Shown: positions 32,701 through 42,696, numbered from the stretch's first letter. The stretch is DNA of 64,000 nucleotides from Oceanobacter sp. 1_MG-2023 (GCF_030689025.1 NZ_JAUYWA010000016.1:20372-84371); one strand, 5' to 3'. The notes: generated by a model not told the origin, from the letters alone. Numbers and translations: made by a program.

Positions 32701-32825
32701 ACGGGTACCAGCAAGATCAACAACACCAGTAACAGCAAGAGCGAACGCCCGACCCAGAACAGCCAGCCTCGCGATGGCGCGGCAGGTGATGAAGGTTGGT
32801 CTTTGGGTGACTTGCGCGCAGCCAT
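29760..32825 (-). CDS. DUF748 / AsmA-like envelope protein
   Basis: This large protein of 1021 residues has one N-terminal membrane anchor (SLLLLLVLLILLVPVIRFAG) after a short basic cytoplasmic segment (MAARKSPKD) and a long periplasmic part. The repeated beta-rich blocks, with DNWQL, LDQPVVLSWQG and LDGLRL-like elements, are typical of AsmA/DUF748 proteins. These form bridge-like structures thought to move phospholipids to the outer membrane. Near the C-terminus is a DUF748-type segment followed by an OmpA-like tail. The ATG at 32825 is preceded by AGGAGG. An internal low-complexity insert (near residues 335-355) contains tandem SSEMD repeats. The gene is probably monocistronic. Confidence 0.82.
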   Translation of the reverse strand: MAARKSPKDQPSSPAAPSRGWLFWVGRSLLLLLVLLILLVPVIRFAGPGLAISWLQQWYAEQGEGYQLTLNDWQLALIRGELTLTGVTLQHPGAGDGETRIDQVALDIDTGQVQNKLIEITRLQLDGLRLAATRQGDQLLVAGLSLPLTTSGAAPAEVQPTDSEATPWAVRLEHISLNDWQLGWQQDGLQTQLGIRSVDVRGFDSRHDDDIELTLALSLNTLSANQQFLHSLSPELDLPTMIPGLAADTPQTLTLDQPVVLSWQGRLTHWHTQPGVRGDLVIEPLSLTLLDATRVGFERLTLQEIVANAEHQQLGLFQLDGVQVQERVADSTEPGSSEMDSSEMDSSEMDSSEPDEKAAAAVTLFSLDRYQATQLAFDGITLSAGQQLIDGIWLDGRYNDGRLAGLPLQLSDADTAASNDDPVDEAAPDAVSAAEAPATSVQPHSASPSQSSRQFEVLLAGITVSNVDLRWQQPGIQTRITADNMTVGLINSAENLPVELAGALQIAALRLTQPQAVTLNQPLVVSWQGSINDWRRDPELTGDLTLKHLDVIAGHQPPVALEQLYLKGIRADRATQSLQQLVMNGLVVQLPDSANAIAKKQGVLFSLGRYEIPSILFDGQTLSTGVHRFADLRANLTRLENGLIAGVPSTESVASKAGGAMDAELSDSGSAAAAEEAGLIVHIDGITMADSSTGATAASQIQWYDLAVAPAHKSILTLTAVSVGELDSAALLNETGKPVPVSIAASLDDYNTIEFTAKAGLRQSLPEGSFTLKVRQLNLPPFSPYVVQAMGYNVQKGMMKLDSNINIVNGQMQGKALLVLQNSRFEPEDQDTIDRVSKQIAMPVETALSVLKDDNNNLRIDVPLSGAVNDPDIGIQDIIQQVTKKAVRTATLFYLKQAFQPYGALISIASLAGDQLFAIRLEPLTFTEQNSVLSSEHQAYLDKVATTMTSKTELELQVCPVVSEAEAKTLGEDWPVLADARGNAVKAYLSQRQDDKKQLLGERVSVCSPARGDLPEVALGF
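31776..31820 (-). repeat. Tandem 15-base repeat within the DUF748 gene
   Basis: Three exact copies of a 15-base unit (31776-31790, 31791-31805, 31806-31820) are flanked by degenerate copies. Read on the minus strand they encode repeated SSEMD. The unit is a multiple of three, so changes in copy number would keep the frame. Confidence 0.9.
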
Positions 32826-32912
32826 GCTGCCTCCTGCTATTGCTAAAAAATTGCCATCGTTGATACACACCGGCTGACGATTCAGCCACTGAAAAAAACT
32901 GGCCATTCCATT

Positions 32913-32932
32913 AGCCCTAGCCCTAGCCCTAT
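32913..32932. repeat. Short hexamer tandem repeat (TAGCCC, about 3.3 units)
   Basis: A perfect short run of TAGCCC lies in the 162-base gap between recD and the DUF748 gene. It could be slippage-prone. No function is evident. Confidence 0.85.
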
Positions 32933-32987
32933 TGCAGCCCGATTACGCCTCCTGAATTAATTGAACAACCCAAGATCGCGCTGACCG

Positions 32988-35003
32988 TCAACTCCACAGG
33001 GCATCACGCAAGCCGCTGGCTCGCTCCACCCGGCTGGCCAATCCCTGCCGCCAGCAGCCATGACTCGTCAATAAAACAAAACGCTCACGTGCCCGGGTAA
33101 TCGCGGTATACACCAGCTCTCGCGTAATGACAGGTTGCCAGAGGGGCGGCAACAGTAATTGCACCGCGACAAACTCCGAACCCTGGCTTTTATGGACTGT
33201 CATGGCAAAAGAAGTTTCATGACTGGGCAAACGACTGGGTAATAAATATCGTACCCCACCATCGGCGGTTTGGAAGGCGACCCGGAGTGCACCGGCGGCA
33301 TCCGTCACAGTAACGCCAATATCGCCATTAAACAGACCGAGATCATAATCGTTACGGGTAACCATAACCGGCCTGCCAGAATACCACAGGCTATCGGCAC
33401 TACGCCGAAGAAGTCCGGCACGGGTCAACAATTCTTCAATACGAAGGTTCATGCTTTCCACTCCGAACGGCCCCTGTCGAGTGGCGACCAGTACCTGGAA
33501 ATCATTCAGCGCTGCCAACATGTGCACGCTGTCTGCCGATGCCACCGCGTCACAATAGCTGCGATAACCATCCACCAGCACCTGCTGCCATGATGCTTGT
33601 CCGGGCGCGGTCTCTATTCCCTGATATGCAGGCGCCGCCGCAGGCAAATCCTCGGAGTCATGCAACAACAGATCAATATCCGCGTAGCGGGGAAACACTG
33701 CCAACGCGGCTGCCACATCCCCCCGGTTGGTCGCAGCAGCCAGCTGGCCAATACCACTGTTGGCATCAAAGCGATGGGACACTTTTAACGACACCACGGC
33801 ATTCACCATGCCATTCGTCGCCTCTCCGCTGGCAGAGGCCGTCACACCCGGGCCGCCCGCCGCCGGGTTATAGCCGCACAAGGCGGCGACTTGCTGGCCG
33901 AAAGACACCTCCGGCCAATGCTCCACTCCGGCATCACACAGGTCAGCCAGTACACTCCCGGCTTCAACCGATGCCAACTGATCCTTATCACCCAACAAGA
34001 TCAATCGGGCCATTGGTGCCAAAGCACTGATCAACTGATACATCATCGCCAGATCAATCATGGACGACTCATCCACCACCACACAGTCGTAAGGTAAATG
34101 CCGCTCAGGCCCATAACGAAAGCCCCCCGGATGCCAGCCAAGCAGACGATGCAGGGTAAAGCTGATATCCGGAATCCATTCCGCCATCGCGATACCACCT
34201 TGCGACTTGGCCCCCCGAATAGACTCGGTCATGCGGGCGGCGGCCTTGCCGGTCGGCGCTGCCAAAGCAATACGCAAATGAGGCTGTGTGGTCAGCAAGG
34301 CACTGAGCAAGCGAGTGACGGTGGTGGTTTTACCGGTACCCGGCCCACCAGTAATAACACTGAAATGCTGCAAACAGGCAGTGGTTGCCGCGATCGCCTG
34401 CCAATCGTTCTGCCCATCATGGCGGGGCGAAAACAGCGTCGCCAGTGCTGGCCGTAATACATCCGGTTGTAATGTTGTCGTCTCCGACAACGCCAGTCGC
34501 TCCCTGATTTGCTGCTCCAGTCCGCGCTGATAAAAAAAGTAGCGCGCCAGATACAAACGTAACACCGGTTGTCCGTCTACCCAGCGCTGCTCCAGCACCA
34601 GGGGTTGCCCTTGATAGTCACCGTCGGCATCGCTGTCATCGCCATAACAGGACCACCAGCACCCCGAACAACCGCGCAGCCAGTCATGCCACTGGGCAGC
34701 AGCAGGCCAATTGGCAGCCAACTCGGGCAGCGGCGCGTAATGTAACGGCAAACACACCTGCCCCCGACCCAATACAATCGAAACCAACGCCGAGGCCAGA
34801 TACAAGGCCTGGGCCTGTACAGGTACACACTCACCTTCGTAGGCCAACAGCTGTCGACTGAGCTGGTGATCAATTTCCCGCAACCGCTCGGTACGGACAA
34901 GCCGATCCAGCAAGGGGGACAACGGCGTGGCCACGGTCAACACTGGCAGCGGTGCCAGCCAAGGTTGATGCCCAGCTGGCGCTTCATACATCACCGTACT
35001 CAT
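32988..35003 (-). CDS. recD: RecBCD helicase subunit RecD
   Basis: RecD is the fast 5'-3' SF1 helicase of exonuclease V. The 671 residues show Walker A GGPGTGKTTTVTRLL near residue 218, the DESSMID motif, LLGDKDQLASVEAG, the MTVHKSQGSEF motif and the motif VI element YTAITRARERF. The start overlaps the recB stop by four bases (ATGA). The length is slightly above the E. coli protein (608) because of insertions around residues 380-400 (Gly/Ala-rich). Confidence 0.95.
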   Translation of the reverse strand: MSTVMYEAPAGHQPWLAPLPVLTVATPLSPLLDRLVRTERLREIDHQLSRQLLAYEGECVPVQAQALYLASALVSIVLGRGQVCLPLHYAPLPELAANWPAAAQWHDWLRGCSGCWWSCYGDDSDADGDYQGQPLVLEQRWVDGQPVLRLYLARYFFYQRGLEQQIRERLALSETTTLQPDVLRPALATLFSPRHDGQNDWQAIAATTACLQHFSVITGGPGTGKTTTVTRLLSALLTTQPHLRIALAAPTGKAAARMTESIRGAKSQGGIAMAEWIPDISFTLHRLLGWHPGGFRYGPERHLPYDCVVVDESSMIDLAMMYQLISALAPMARLILLGDKDQLASVEAGSVLADLCDAGVEHWPEVSFGQQVAALCGYNPAAGGPGVTASASGEATNGMVNAVVSLKVSHRFDANSGIGQLAAATNRGDVAAALAVFPRYADIDLLLHDSEDLPAAAPAYQGIETAPGQASWQQVLVDGYRSYCDAVASADSVHMLAALNDFQVLVATRQGPFGVESMNLRIEELLTRAGLLRRSADSLWYSGRPVMVTRNDYDLGLFNGDIGVTVTDAAGALRVAFQTADGGVRYLLPSRLPSHETSFAMTVHKSQGSEFVAVQLLLPPLWQPVITRELVYTAITRARERFVLLTSHGCWRQGLASRVERASGLRDALWS

Positions 35004-38000
35004 AAATCCAGTTCTCCCTGTCTCGCAGTACCTGTGTTTGGCTGCCTGGCCGACGCGGATTCCGGCTGATGCCGGGGCAGAGTGTTATCTGTTGCTCCAG
35101 CATCGGGCTCAACATCAACACCAGCATCAACACCAGCATCAGCACCAATCCCGAACCCAGAACCTGCTGGCCGCAGCAAGCGTTGTTGCCAGTGCTGCAA
35201 CTGTGCCAAATCGATGGTCTGGAGATACACGCCCGGCCATGGCCCGGAGGCCGCCACAGCCGCGGAGTCAGCGTCCCCCATGCCACGCAGAAACAGGTAA
35301 TACACTCCCCCCAGATGCTGCTGCGGACTGTAGTCTGGTAACCGCTGACGTAAAAACTGGTCCAGTGCCAGGATATAAATCCAGGCCTGCAAATCATAAT
35401 GATGCTCGACCATACTTTGCTGCAGTGCCACACCAGTGTAATCCTGCCGCTGATCTCCCAGATAATTCGACTTGTAATCCGCCAAGTAATAACGCCCCTG
35501 ATAACAGAACACCAAATCGATAAACCCTTTCAGATACCCTGTCACCGCACTGAACTCCAGTTGTGGTCGCCGGATACCTTCAGCGTCCTGGCCGGATTCA
35601 ATCAACAAACGGTTCAACGACCCCGAGCGCAACTCACCGATCGGCAAACAGAATTCCATTTCATCCAGGCGTTGATCCGTCTCCAGCGCTGCCAGTGACA
35701 AACCGCTCTCGCTGTCCAAGGGTGTCTGCACCACGCCCATCAGCCAGTCAGCCAGGGCCGGTAAATCAACGTCTTGCTGTAACAAGCCAAAATGCCCCAG
35801 CTCCGTAGGCAGAATGGTCTCGATCAAGGATTCACGAGAATGAAAATCCCACCGTTCCAGCACACGGTGCAAACAGGTACCCGCCTGGGGTCCTCGTGGA
35901 AAAGAGATGGCTGCCGAGGTAATAAACGGGTTATCCCGACACTCAGCGGTCAGCTGCCCTGTTGAGCCGTTCGTGTCCTCAGCCGTCAGCCCCAAGTGAC
36001 TGCCAGATTCTCCGTGACTGCTGCCATGATCGGTTTCATCAAGGCGCAAATTTCCAACATCGGCCAGCAAACCCACACCGTCATGCCTGCCTCCGTCTGC
36101 GTGATAACTCAACGCGGTAAAGCTGCTGACACGCCAACGCTGATACAGAGGCCGGGAAAAATCCATCGCCACGGGCAATTGCTCCGTAACCGGGATCAAG
36201 GGGCGATCACCGTCAGGCCAATGAGGCCAGGGGCTGATCCGGACTGCCTCCCCGGATGAATGGCAAAGCGCGTCAAGCGAGACTCCTGTCGTTTGCAGCA
36301 ACTCCCCCAGGGCGGAGGTGTCCAGTACTCTGGTTTTCCGGCTCATCGCCGCCGATAACCAAATAAAGCAGCCTTGCACCGGCCGCGTCAGCGCCACGTA
36401 CAACAACCGCATCATTTCCGCTTTACTGTCACGGGTAGCCATTGCTCTGGCCTCTTTATCCGGTGCCAGATTCACCACAACCCCTTGTGCCTCATCAAAA
36501 TACTGTACCGAGCGGGCTTGTGGTCGCAGGGTATAGCTGTCACTCCAGAGAAAAGGCAGAAAAACCAGCGGATACTCCAGCCCTTTGGATTTGTGAATGG
36601 TGACAATCGATACCAGGTTGTCGTCGGTTTCCAACCGTAACTGGGCTTCGTCACCACTGCCTGATGCGTCCAGCACCTGCTCGGTAAACCAGCGTAATAA
36701 AGCCTGGTGGCCCCGCAAGCGACGACTGGCCTGCTGCAGCAATTCACCCAGATGCAGCAGATTGGTCAAAATACGTTCGCCATCCGCTAACTGCCGCAAC
36801 CGCACGGCCCGGTCGTTATCATTCAGCCAGCGCATCAGACTGGCCATAATCCCGCGTCGTAACCAACAGTCGTGGTAGCCCTGAATCTGCGCCAGCTGCT
36901 GCTCCCAGGCAGCTTCTTCGATCAATAGCTGATGCAGCTGCTCACTGCTGAAGCCCTGTAACGAAGTCGCCAAGGCATTACGCACTGCCCGCTCGTTAGC
37001 CGGTTCGGCAATGGCTGCCAGCCAGGTCAGCAACTCGCTGGCTTCCAGGCTGCGAAAGACGGAATCCCGAGACAGGAACACGGCACCAACGCCCACCCGC
37101 GACAAGGCTTTTTTCATGATCTGGGCCTGCTTGTGGCTGCGTACCAGCACCGCCATATCCCGAGCCAGCACCGGCTGATCACCAATCTGGCCCGTCCCGG
37201 TTAATAACGCCCGGATACTGCTGGCGCATTGCTGCGCACAACGCCAAACCCCCTGATCACGGTTTTCTTCCACCTCATCCAGCCAGATCTGTAAGGGAGC
37301 CTGCGATTGAGCCGCGCCAGACAACATCAATCGCAACGGTCGATCATCCGCCTTACCAGCGGCCTTGACGGGATGAAACGGAATATCCTCATCAAATACA
37401 AACGGGGCCGGATGCTGTGCAAACAGATCATTCACATCGGCCACCAGATCGCTGTGGCTGCGCCAGTTGGTATCCAGGGTAAAAATACGCTCTGGCTTCA
37501 TCGCCCGCCGGGCTCCGATATAGGTAAAAATATCCGCTCCCCGAAAGGCATAAATCGCCTGCTTGGGGTCTCCGATCGCTGTCAGACCCCAGCGCGTCGA
37601 TCCGCTGCTCGCGGCCCTGTCATTACCGCTGACAGGGGCTTTATACTCCTGGGATTCCTCTGCGCTGTCCGACTCTGCCGGATAAATCGTGGCAAAGATC
37701 CGATACTGCAATGGATCGGTATCCTGAAACTCATCAATCAGGGCGACAGGATAAAGGCTGCGTATCTGTTCCGCTAACGCCTGTCCCATTGGCCCCTGCA
37801 GCGCCACATCCAGTAACCGCAACAGATCATCCGGCGACATCGCACCGGCCTGCTCCAGCAGCGTGATATAACGGGCCTTGACCTCCTCGAACCAGACCAC
37901 CGGCAAGACTGATCGCAACTGATCAAGCTGCGTCAGGTACGGCTGCAATGTATCCAGCAGCTGCTGGATCTGATCAAACAACGGGTGTTCTGGTGTGGTG

Positions 38001-39001
38001 CCTTTCTTTTTGGTTTTGGCACGCAACATCTCAGTACCAAAGTGACCCAGCTTGTCCGGCACGTTAAACGAGAAGTGACCGCTGAAATATTGGCTGATAC
38101 TCCGTATCCAGCCCGGCACCGAACCTTTGCGGTATGAGTTGCCATTCAAGTCACCCGATTGCAACAGCTCCAGAATGTGCTGATCACCCAGCTGCTGCCA
38201 AAGCGCGCCGACCTGCTCAAAGCAGCGACTGGCATCCTGCCAGTCTTCTGGCAACAACACTTGCCCCGGTGTTGGTGATGGAATAAAACGGGCGTCCGGC
38301 CGGGCAAACCAGTGCCGTACCGTACTCATCAAATCCGCCGGGGTTGGGAACACCGCCGACAGCCATTCGACCGCCAGAATCTGCTGGTGGTACAGGCCAC
38401 GACGCCAGACATCCTCGCAGGCCTGGCGTAAATACTGGTCGGCATCCAGCACCAGCTCGGCACTGAACATCACGCCGGTATCAAAGGCGAATTGTTTCAG
38501 CATGCGCTGGCAAAAACCGTGAATGGTAAAAATACTGGCATCATCCATACGCGCCAGATTCGCCTGCAGCCAGGTTGCCAGCCTTTGTAACCCTTCATCG
38601 TCCAACGCCAGTTGTGCCAACCATTGCCCAAACAACGCATCATCGACTGGCTGTCCACCCCGCAAGCGCACCACATCCTCAAAGTTGTTACGGATACGCT
38701 CCCGGATACGGCCTCGTAGCTCTTCAGTGGCAGCGTTGGTAAAGGTCACCACCAGCACCTGATCGCAACTCAGTTGCCCCAGACCGGTGTGATGGCCAAT
38801 CAGCAAACGACTGTAAAGACTGGCAATGGTGTAGGTTTTCCCCGTCCCTGCGCTGGCTTCGATCAGTGATTGCCCCAACAGCGGAAAGGTCGATATATCC
38901 AGAGGGTTGACCCCGGCCTGCCCATGCTCACCAGCGGCGGCTACGGCAGACGTCGCCGCTGCACCGGGGGCATCCGTGGTTATCGAACGATGGTTAGTCA
39001 T
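35000..39001 (-). CDS. recB: RecBCD helicase-nuclease subunit RecB
   Basis: RecB is the 3'-5' helicase and nuclease of exonuclease V, which degrades linear DNA until it meets Chi and then loads RecA. The 1333 residues show Walker A ASAGTGKTYTIASLYSRLL, VTFTNAATEELRGRIRERI, the Walker B DEFQDTDPLQYRIF, and the C-terminal nuclease with the catalytic Asp/Lys in YLADYKSNYLG. The ATG at 39001 overlaps the recC stop and has GGAGGAAGGG just upstream. Near the C-terminus there is an Asp/Ala/Val-rich repeat (GADAGVDAGVDVEPDAG), an unusual low-complexity tail. An N-terminal Ala-rich extension of about 25 residues precedes the conserved start. Confidence 0.96.
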   Translation of the reverse strand: MTNHRSITTDAPGAAATSAVAAAGEHGQAGVNPLDISTFPLLGQSLIEASAGTGKTYTIASLYSRLLIGHHTGLGQLSCDQVLVVTFTNAATEELRGRIRERIRNNFEDVVRLRGGQPVDDALFGQWLAQLALDDEGLQRLATWLQANLARMDDASIFTIHGFCQRMLKQFAFDTGVMFSAELVLDADQYLRQACEDVWRRGLYHQQILAVEWLSAVFPTPADLMSTVRHWFARPDARFIPSPTPGQVLLPEDWQDASRCFEQVGALWQQLGDQHILELLQSGDLNGNSYRKGSVPGWIRSISQYFSGHFSFNVPDKLGHFGTEMLRAKTKKKGTTPEHPLFDQIQQLLDTLQPYLTQLDQLRSVLPVVWFEEVKARYITLLEQAGAMSPDDLLRLLDVALQGPMGQALAEQIRSLYPVALIDEFQDTDPLQYRIFATIYPAESDSAEESQEYKAPVSGNDRAASSGSTRWGLTAIGDPKQAIYAFRGADIFTYIGARRAMKPERIFTLDTNWRSHSDLVADVNDLFAQHPAPFVFDEDIPFHPVKAAGKADDRPLRLMLSGAAQSQAPLQIWLDEVEENRDQGVWRCAQQCASSIRALLTGTGQIGDQPVLARDMAVLVRSHKQAQIMKKALSRVGVGAVFLSRDSVFRSLEASELLTWLAAIAEPANERAVRNALATSLQGFSSEQLHQLLIEEAAWEQQLAQIQGYHDCWLRRGIMASLMRWLNDNDRAVRLRQLADGERILTNLLHLGELLQQASRRLRGHQALLRWFTEQVLDASGSGDEAQLRLETDDNLVSIVTIHKSKGLEYPLVFLPFLWSDSYTLRPQARSVQYFDEAQGVVVNLAPDKEARAMATRDSKAEMMRLLYVALTRPVQGCFIWLSAAMSRKTRVLDTSALGELLQTTGVSLDALCHSSGEAVRISPWPHWPDGDRPLIPVTEQLPVAMDFSRPLYQRWRVSSFTALSYHADGGRHDGVGLLADVGNLRLDETDHGSSHGESGSHLGLTAEDTNGSTGQLTAECRDNPFITSAAISFPRGPQAGTCLHRVLERWDFHSRESLIETILPTELGHFGLLQQDVDLPALADWLMGVVQTPLDSESGLSLAALETDQRLDEMEFCLPIGELRSGSLNRLLIESGQDAEGIRRPQLEFSAVTGYLKGFIDLVFCYQGRYYLADYKSNYLGDQRQDYTGVALQQSMVEHHYDLQAWIYILALDQFLRQRLPDYSPQQHLGGVYYLFLRGMGDADSAAVAASGPWPGVYLQTIDLAQLQHWQQRLLRPAGSGFGIGADAGVDAGVDVEPDAGATDNTLPRHQPESASARQPNTGTARQGELDL

Positions 39002-42000
39002 GACCCTTCCTCCGCCATGCTGTGATGAGCACACAACGGCTTCATCAACCAGTCAAATTGCTTTAGCCAGGCGGTTCGTTGTTCCGGCTGTTCCAACTGT
39101 TCCGCCAGCTGGGGAAAACACCGCACAATCGACACCGCTGCCAGTTCACCAAACTCTTGCGCCGTTGCCTTGGCCACAACGTCATCCCGGGCCTCTTCTT
39201 CCACCTGCAGCAACTGCCAAAGCAAATCCGGCAGTAATGGTTGAGGCTGACACCAGCCCTGTAAATAAAACGCCACGCAAGCCGTCAGAATATCGTTGGC
39301 CTGTTGCAGCGCAGGGGCATCTAACCGGTGTTGCACAACCTGTTGCTTGCTATCCAGACCCAACACCAAGGCATGTGTAATGGCATCCCCATGAACCTGC
39401 CGCGCCAGGACCAGCTCCAGCCAGGCTGCCAGCAGATGCTTGCCACGAATCGCCCCGGGCCGATAACGAATCAACACCGAGCCGGCACACTGACCCAGCT
39501 CGCCTTCAAGCTGCCAGGCCAAGGCAGTACCAGCGGTTACCCGGTCATCAGCCAATGTTTCCTTCAGCACCCGGGCCAGACTGTCTCCACTTAATTCAAC
39601 CGCCGCGACCAATGCCTGGCGGCTGATTCCCTCTGCGTCACAGCTATCGGCACTTGTCGCGATGGCAGTATCCCGAATCAAACACACCGCCTCGGTGAGC
39701 GGTCGAACCGAGGCCTGTAATTTCTGCGCCGTCAGTTGTCCAAGCGCGTTCACCGGTAATTGTCCCAGCGCCTGCATGCGTTCGAGGCGGCGCTGGCGAG
39801 CAGCATTTCCCTGCTCATCGACCAAGGGATTGGCCGCTGGATTGTCGCCCAGCAAGCTGTCCAGCTCGTCACTGCGATAGAGATAACGTTCCAGACTATC
39901 CAGATCAAACGGCTCTTCTGCCGGATGATCTTGCCAGTAAGGTGTCAGATTGGCGCGCAAGCGCCGTTTAAGAAAAAAGTCGGCGTTGTTATGCAACGCC
40001 TTGATCATATCGGCGAGTTCTATGATTACCCGCTCACCCGAGTGTTGGGGTAACAGCTCCTCTGGCAACGGCAGTACACGGCTGACAAAATCACCAACAG
40101 CCTCACGCTCCTGCGGTAACAAGGCAGGATGATGACTGCCTGCCACTTTGGCCCATAACGGGTGATAGCTGGTAATCCGGTTGGTTATAACGGCTGGAGC
40201 TGAGCGGTCATGACCGAGTGGCATATAAACCCCGGCTCCGAACGGCTGCAAGGGGATGGTTTCAATCAACCATTGATACATGGCCTCGCGGCTTTGGGCA
40301 TGGGGCTTGTCCTGATCTTGCTGCAGGCAGAAGCTGTCACAGACGTAATCCACCAGCTCGCTCACCAGTACTGACGGTTGCTGCTCGTTGTTTTCCCGTA
40401 CGCCGTGACCGCGATAGCTGATATACAGGTGCTGCTGTGCTGACGTTACGGCTTCCAGAAACAGATAACGATCATCATCCCGACGGGAGCGATCCCCCAG
40501 CCGCCGCTGACCGGAGGCCAACAGGTCAAATCCAACCGGAGGTACCCGGCGCGGATAATCGACATCGTTCATGCCCAGCAAACACACCACTTTGAATGGA
40601 ATCGACCGCATCGGCATCAAGGTACAGAAATTCACCGGCCCGGCCAAAAAGCGCTGCCAGCCACCTTGTTGCCCTAATTGCTCATTAAACCAGGCCCGTA
40701 CCACCCGTCCTGACAACATCAGGGGGCTGGTCGTAGCGTCATGTGTTCCCGGCACCGTACCGGCGGCTGCCGCAGGACAGACCACAGCACTCAGTTCCAG
40801 CTCTTGCTGCCAGCGCACCAGAGCATCACGCACCTGCTGTAACGAGCCTGCTTGCTGTTGTTGTTCCGCCAGACTGACACCATCAGCGCGATTGAAGTCG
40901 GTACAAAAAAAGCTCTCCAGCATGACTGGCAAGCTGACCAGCCAGTCGGCCGGATCGCGTAATTCGCCCAATGTCTGCTGCCAGTATTCCAACGCATCCA
41001 CAAAGCCCAACAGCTTTCCGAGCAATTCAGCGCTGTTACCTTCCACTGCCGTAATCGGCCAGTCTCCCTGCCACCCCGGGGTGTACTGACTATCGGGTAA
41101 TACCTCAGGAATCATCAATCCCAGCAACAGTTGCCGCAGCCCCTTACGCCAGCTGTTTTGCTCAAATACCGGCAAGCCAAGGCGACCACGTTGCTGACCA
41201 TCCAGCCCCCAGCGAATATTCGCGCGTACCAGCCAGTCCTTGATGATTTCCAGCTCGCTACGCGCAATACCAAAGCGGGTACGAATAGCCGCCACATCCA
41301 GCCAATCCTGTACTTCCGTAATAGTCAGGCGACTGTCTGCCAGCCCCAATAACGACAGGAAGGTTTCAATCAGCGGGTTTTCCATCAGCATCGACTGATC
41401 CGCAATGGCCCAGGGGATTCTCAGGCTATGGCCGCTGTCGGTTTGCTCAACACTGGCGAAAACGGCGTCGATATACGCAGCATAGGCATCGATATCCGGT
41501 ACCATCACCACCACATCACGAGGATTCAGTTCCGGGTCCTGGGCAAACCAGTGTAATAACTGATCGTGCAACCGTTGTACTTCGCGCAACGGGCTGTGAG
41601 CAGACACCAGTTTGAGGCTATCGTCATCCGCCTGTACAACCTGTTTAAACCGGCTGTGCTGCAGGGCATCGGCACCAAAAGCCGCCTGTTGCCGATCCTG
41701 CAATTCCAGAATGTCGTATTGCAGCGCATGCAGCAGGTCCATCGTGTCTGATGGCTGATCCGGATCAACCCAGGCCTCCACATCCAGAGCCAGCTCGGTC
41801 TCGTGTACCAAGGTCAGAAAATCACGCCCCAGCTGGCCCCAGCTGGCCAATAGCGGATTACCCCGATCCAGGTACGCAGCGGATTCCGGCTGGCGCTGCA
41901 AAATCCGCAACCGCCGCCGGTCATCAACAATATCGCCCCAAAAGTTCCGGCACGGATTCAACAGAAAAAAATGCACCTCCACTTCACTCGAAATAGCATC

Positions 42001-42696
42001 CAGCACTTGCCAATAACTGCCGGGTAACGCCGCAATACCAAACACAAACAGCCGCTTGGGCAAGCCTGCCAGCCGTTCAGGGTAGCGCCGTACCAGATCT
42101 GCCAGTTGCTCCATCAGTCGTGCCCGGTGCGCCAGGCTCTGACCCTGTTGCTCACAGTCAGCCACCAGCGCCCGCCAGACCAGCGGTTGCCATGGATGAC
42201 GGCTGACATCCGCCCCTTCTACCTGATCTTCACCCGCTTCCCAGGCCAACAACCAGTCTGGCCGATACACCAGGTATTGATCGAACACATCGGCAATGGT
42301 TTGTGCCAGCTGATAACATTTGATACCAGCCTCATCGTCATCAAGATAATGGGCAATCGCTTTGCATGGATGATCGTCTCCGGCACCGGCCACCAGGCCC
42401 GGCAGCAACCGCATCAGTTTCCATATCATCAATTGTTTGTCGAAGTGGGAGCGCTCCGGCAAATCCGGCCGCAAGCGATTAAATATCTGCCAAACAAAAC
42501 TGAACGGCAGCGGAAACTCCAGCTGCGCCGAGACACCAAGACCATCAGCAATGTTCAATTTGAGCCAATGTGCCATACCCTGGCTTTGCACCAGAATCGC
42601 TTCACGCTCGAAAGGAGACGGTGGGTTTTGTTGCATCAGTGACAACAAAATCCCTTTCAGAACGTCCAGATCGTTGGAATGGTAGAGTTTGAGCAT
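38998..42696 (-). CDS. recC: RecBCD Chi-recognition subunit RecC
   Basis: RecC holds the enzyme together and scans for Chi. The 1232 residues begin at the ATG at 42696 (MLKLYHSNDLDVLKGILL), the canonical start; the open frame upstream is not conserved. The PFERE-AILVQSQGMAHWLKL segment near residue 30 and the PLREVQRLHDQLLHWF region near residue 320 are typical. It is the first gene of recCBD, with all overlaps being four bases. The next gene upstream is divergent. Confidence 0.95.
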   Translation of the reverse strand: MLKLYHSNDLDVLKGILLSLMQQNPPSPFEREAILVQSQGMAHWLKLNIADGLGVSAQLEFPLPFSFVWQIFNRLRPDLPERSHFDKQLMIWKLMRLLPGLVAGAGDDHPCKAIAHYLDDDEAGIKCYQLAQTIADVFDQYLVYRPDWLLAWEAGEDQVEGADVSRHPWQPLVWRALVADCEQQGQSLAHRARLMEQLADLVRRYPERLAGLPKRLFVFGIAALPGSYWQVLDAISSEVEVHFFLLNPCRNFWGDIVDDRRRLRILQRQPESAAYLDRGNPLLASWGQLGRDFLTLVHETELALDVEAWVDPDQPSDTMDLLHALQYDILELQDRQQAAFGADALQHSRFKQVVQADDDSLKLVSAHSPLREVQRLHDQLLHWFAQDPELNPRDVVVMVPDIDAYAAYIDAVFASVEQTDSGHSLRIPWAIADQSMLMENPLIETFLSLLGLADSRLTITEVQDWLDVAAIRTRFGIARSELEIIKDWLVRANIRWGLDGQQRGRLGLPVFEQNSWRKGLRQLLLGLMIPEVLPDSQYTPGWQGDWPITAVEGNSAELLGKLLGFVDALEYWQQTLGELRDPADWLVSLPVMLESFFCTDFNRADGVSLAEQQQQAGSLQQVRDALVRWQQELELSAVVCPAAAAGTVPGTHDATTSPLMLSGRVVRAWFNEQLGQQGGWQRFLAGPVNFCTLMPMRSIPFKVVCLLGMNDVDYPRRVPPVGFDLLASGQRRLGDRSRRDDDRYLFLEAVTSAQQHLYISYRGHGVRENNEQQPSVLVSELVDYVCDSFCLQQDQDKPHAQSREAMYQWLIETIPLQPFGAGVYMPLGHDRSAPAVITNRITSYHPLWAKVAGSHHPALLPQEREAVGDFVSRVLPLPEELLPQHSGERVIIELADMIKALHNNADFFLKRRLRANLTPYWQDHPAEEPFDLDSLERYLYRSDELDSLLGDNPAANPLVDEQGNAARQRRLERMQALGQLPVNALGQLTAQKLQASVRPLTEAVCLIRDTAIATSADSCDAEGISRQALVAAVELSGDSLARVLKETLADDRVTAGTALAWQLEGELGQCAGSVLIRYRPGAIRGKHLLAAWLELVLARQVHGDAITHALVLGLDSKQQVVQHRLDAPALQQANDILTACVAFYLQGWCQPQPLLPDLLWQLLQVEEEARDDVVAKATAQEFGELAAVSIVRCFPQLAEQLEQPEQRTAWLKQFDWLMKPLCAHHSMAEEGS

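Noticed and set aside
32913..32932. TAGCCC hexamer run resembling telomere repeats
   Set aside because: Only about three units in a circular-type bacterial chromosome context between two core genes. It is a simple-sequence run, not a telomere.
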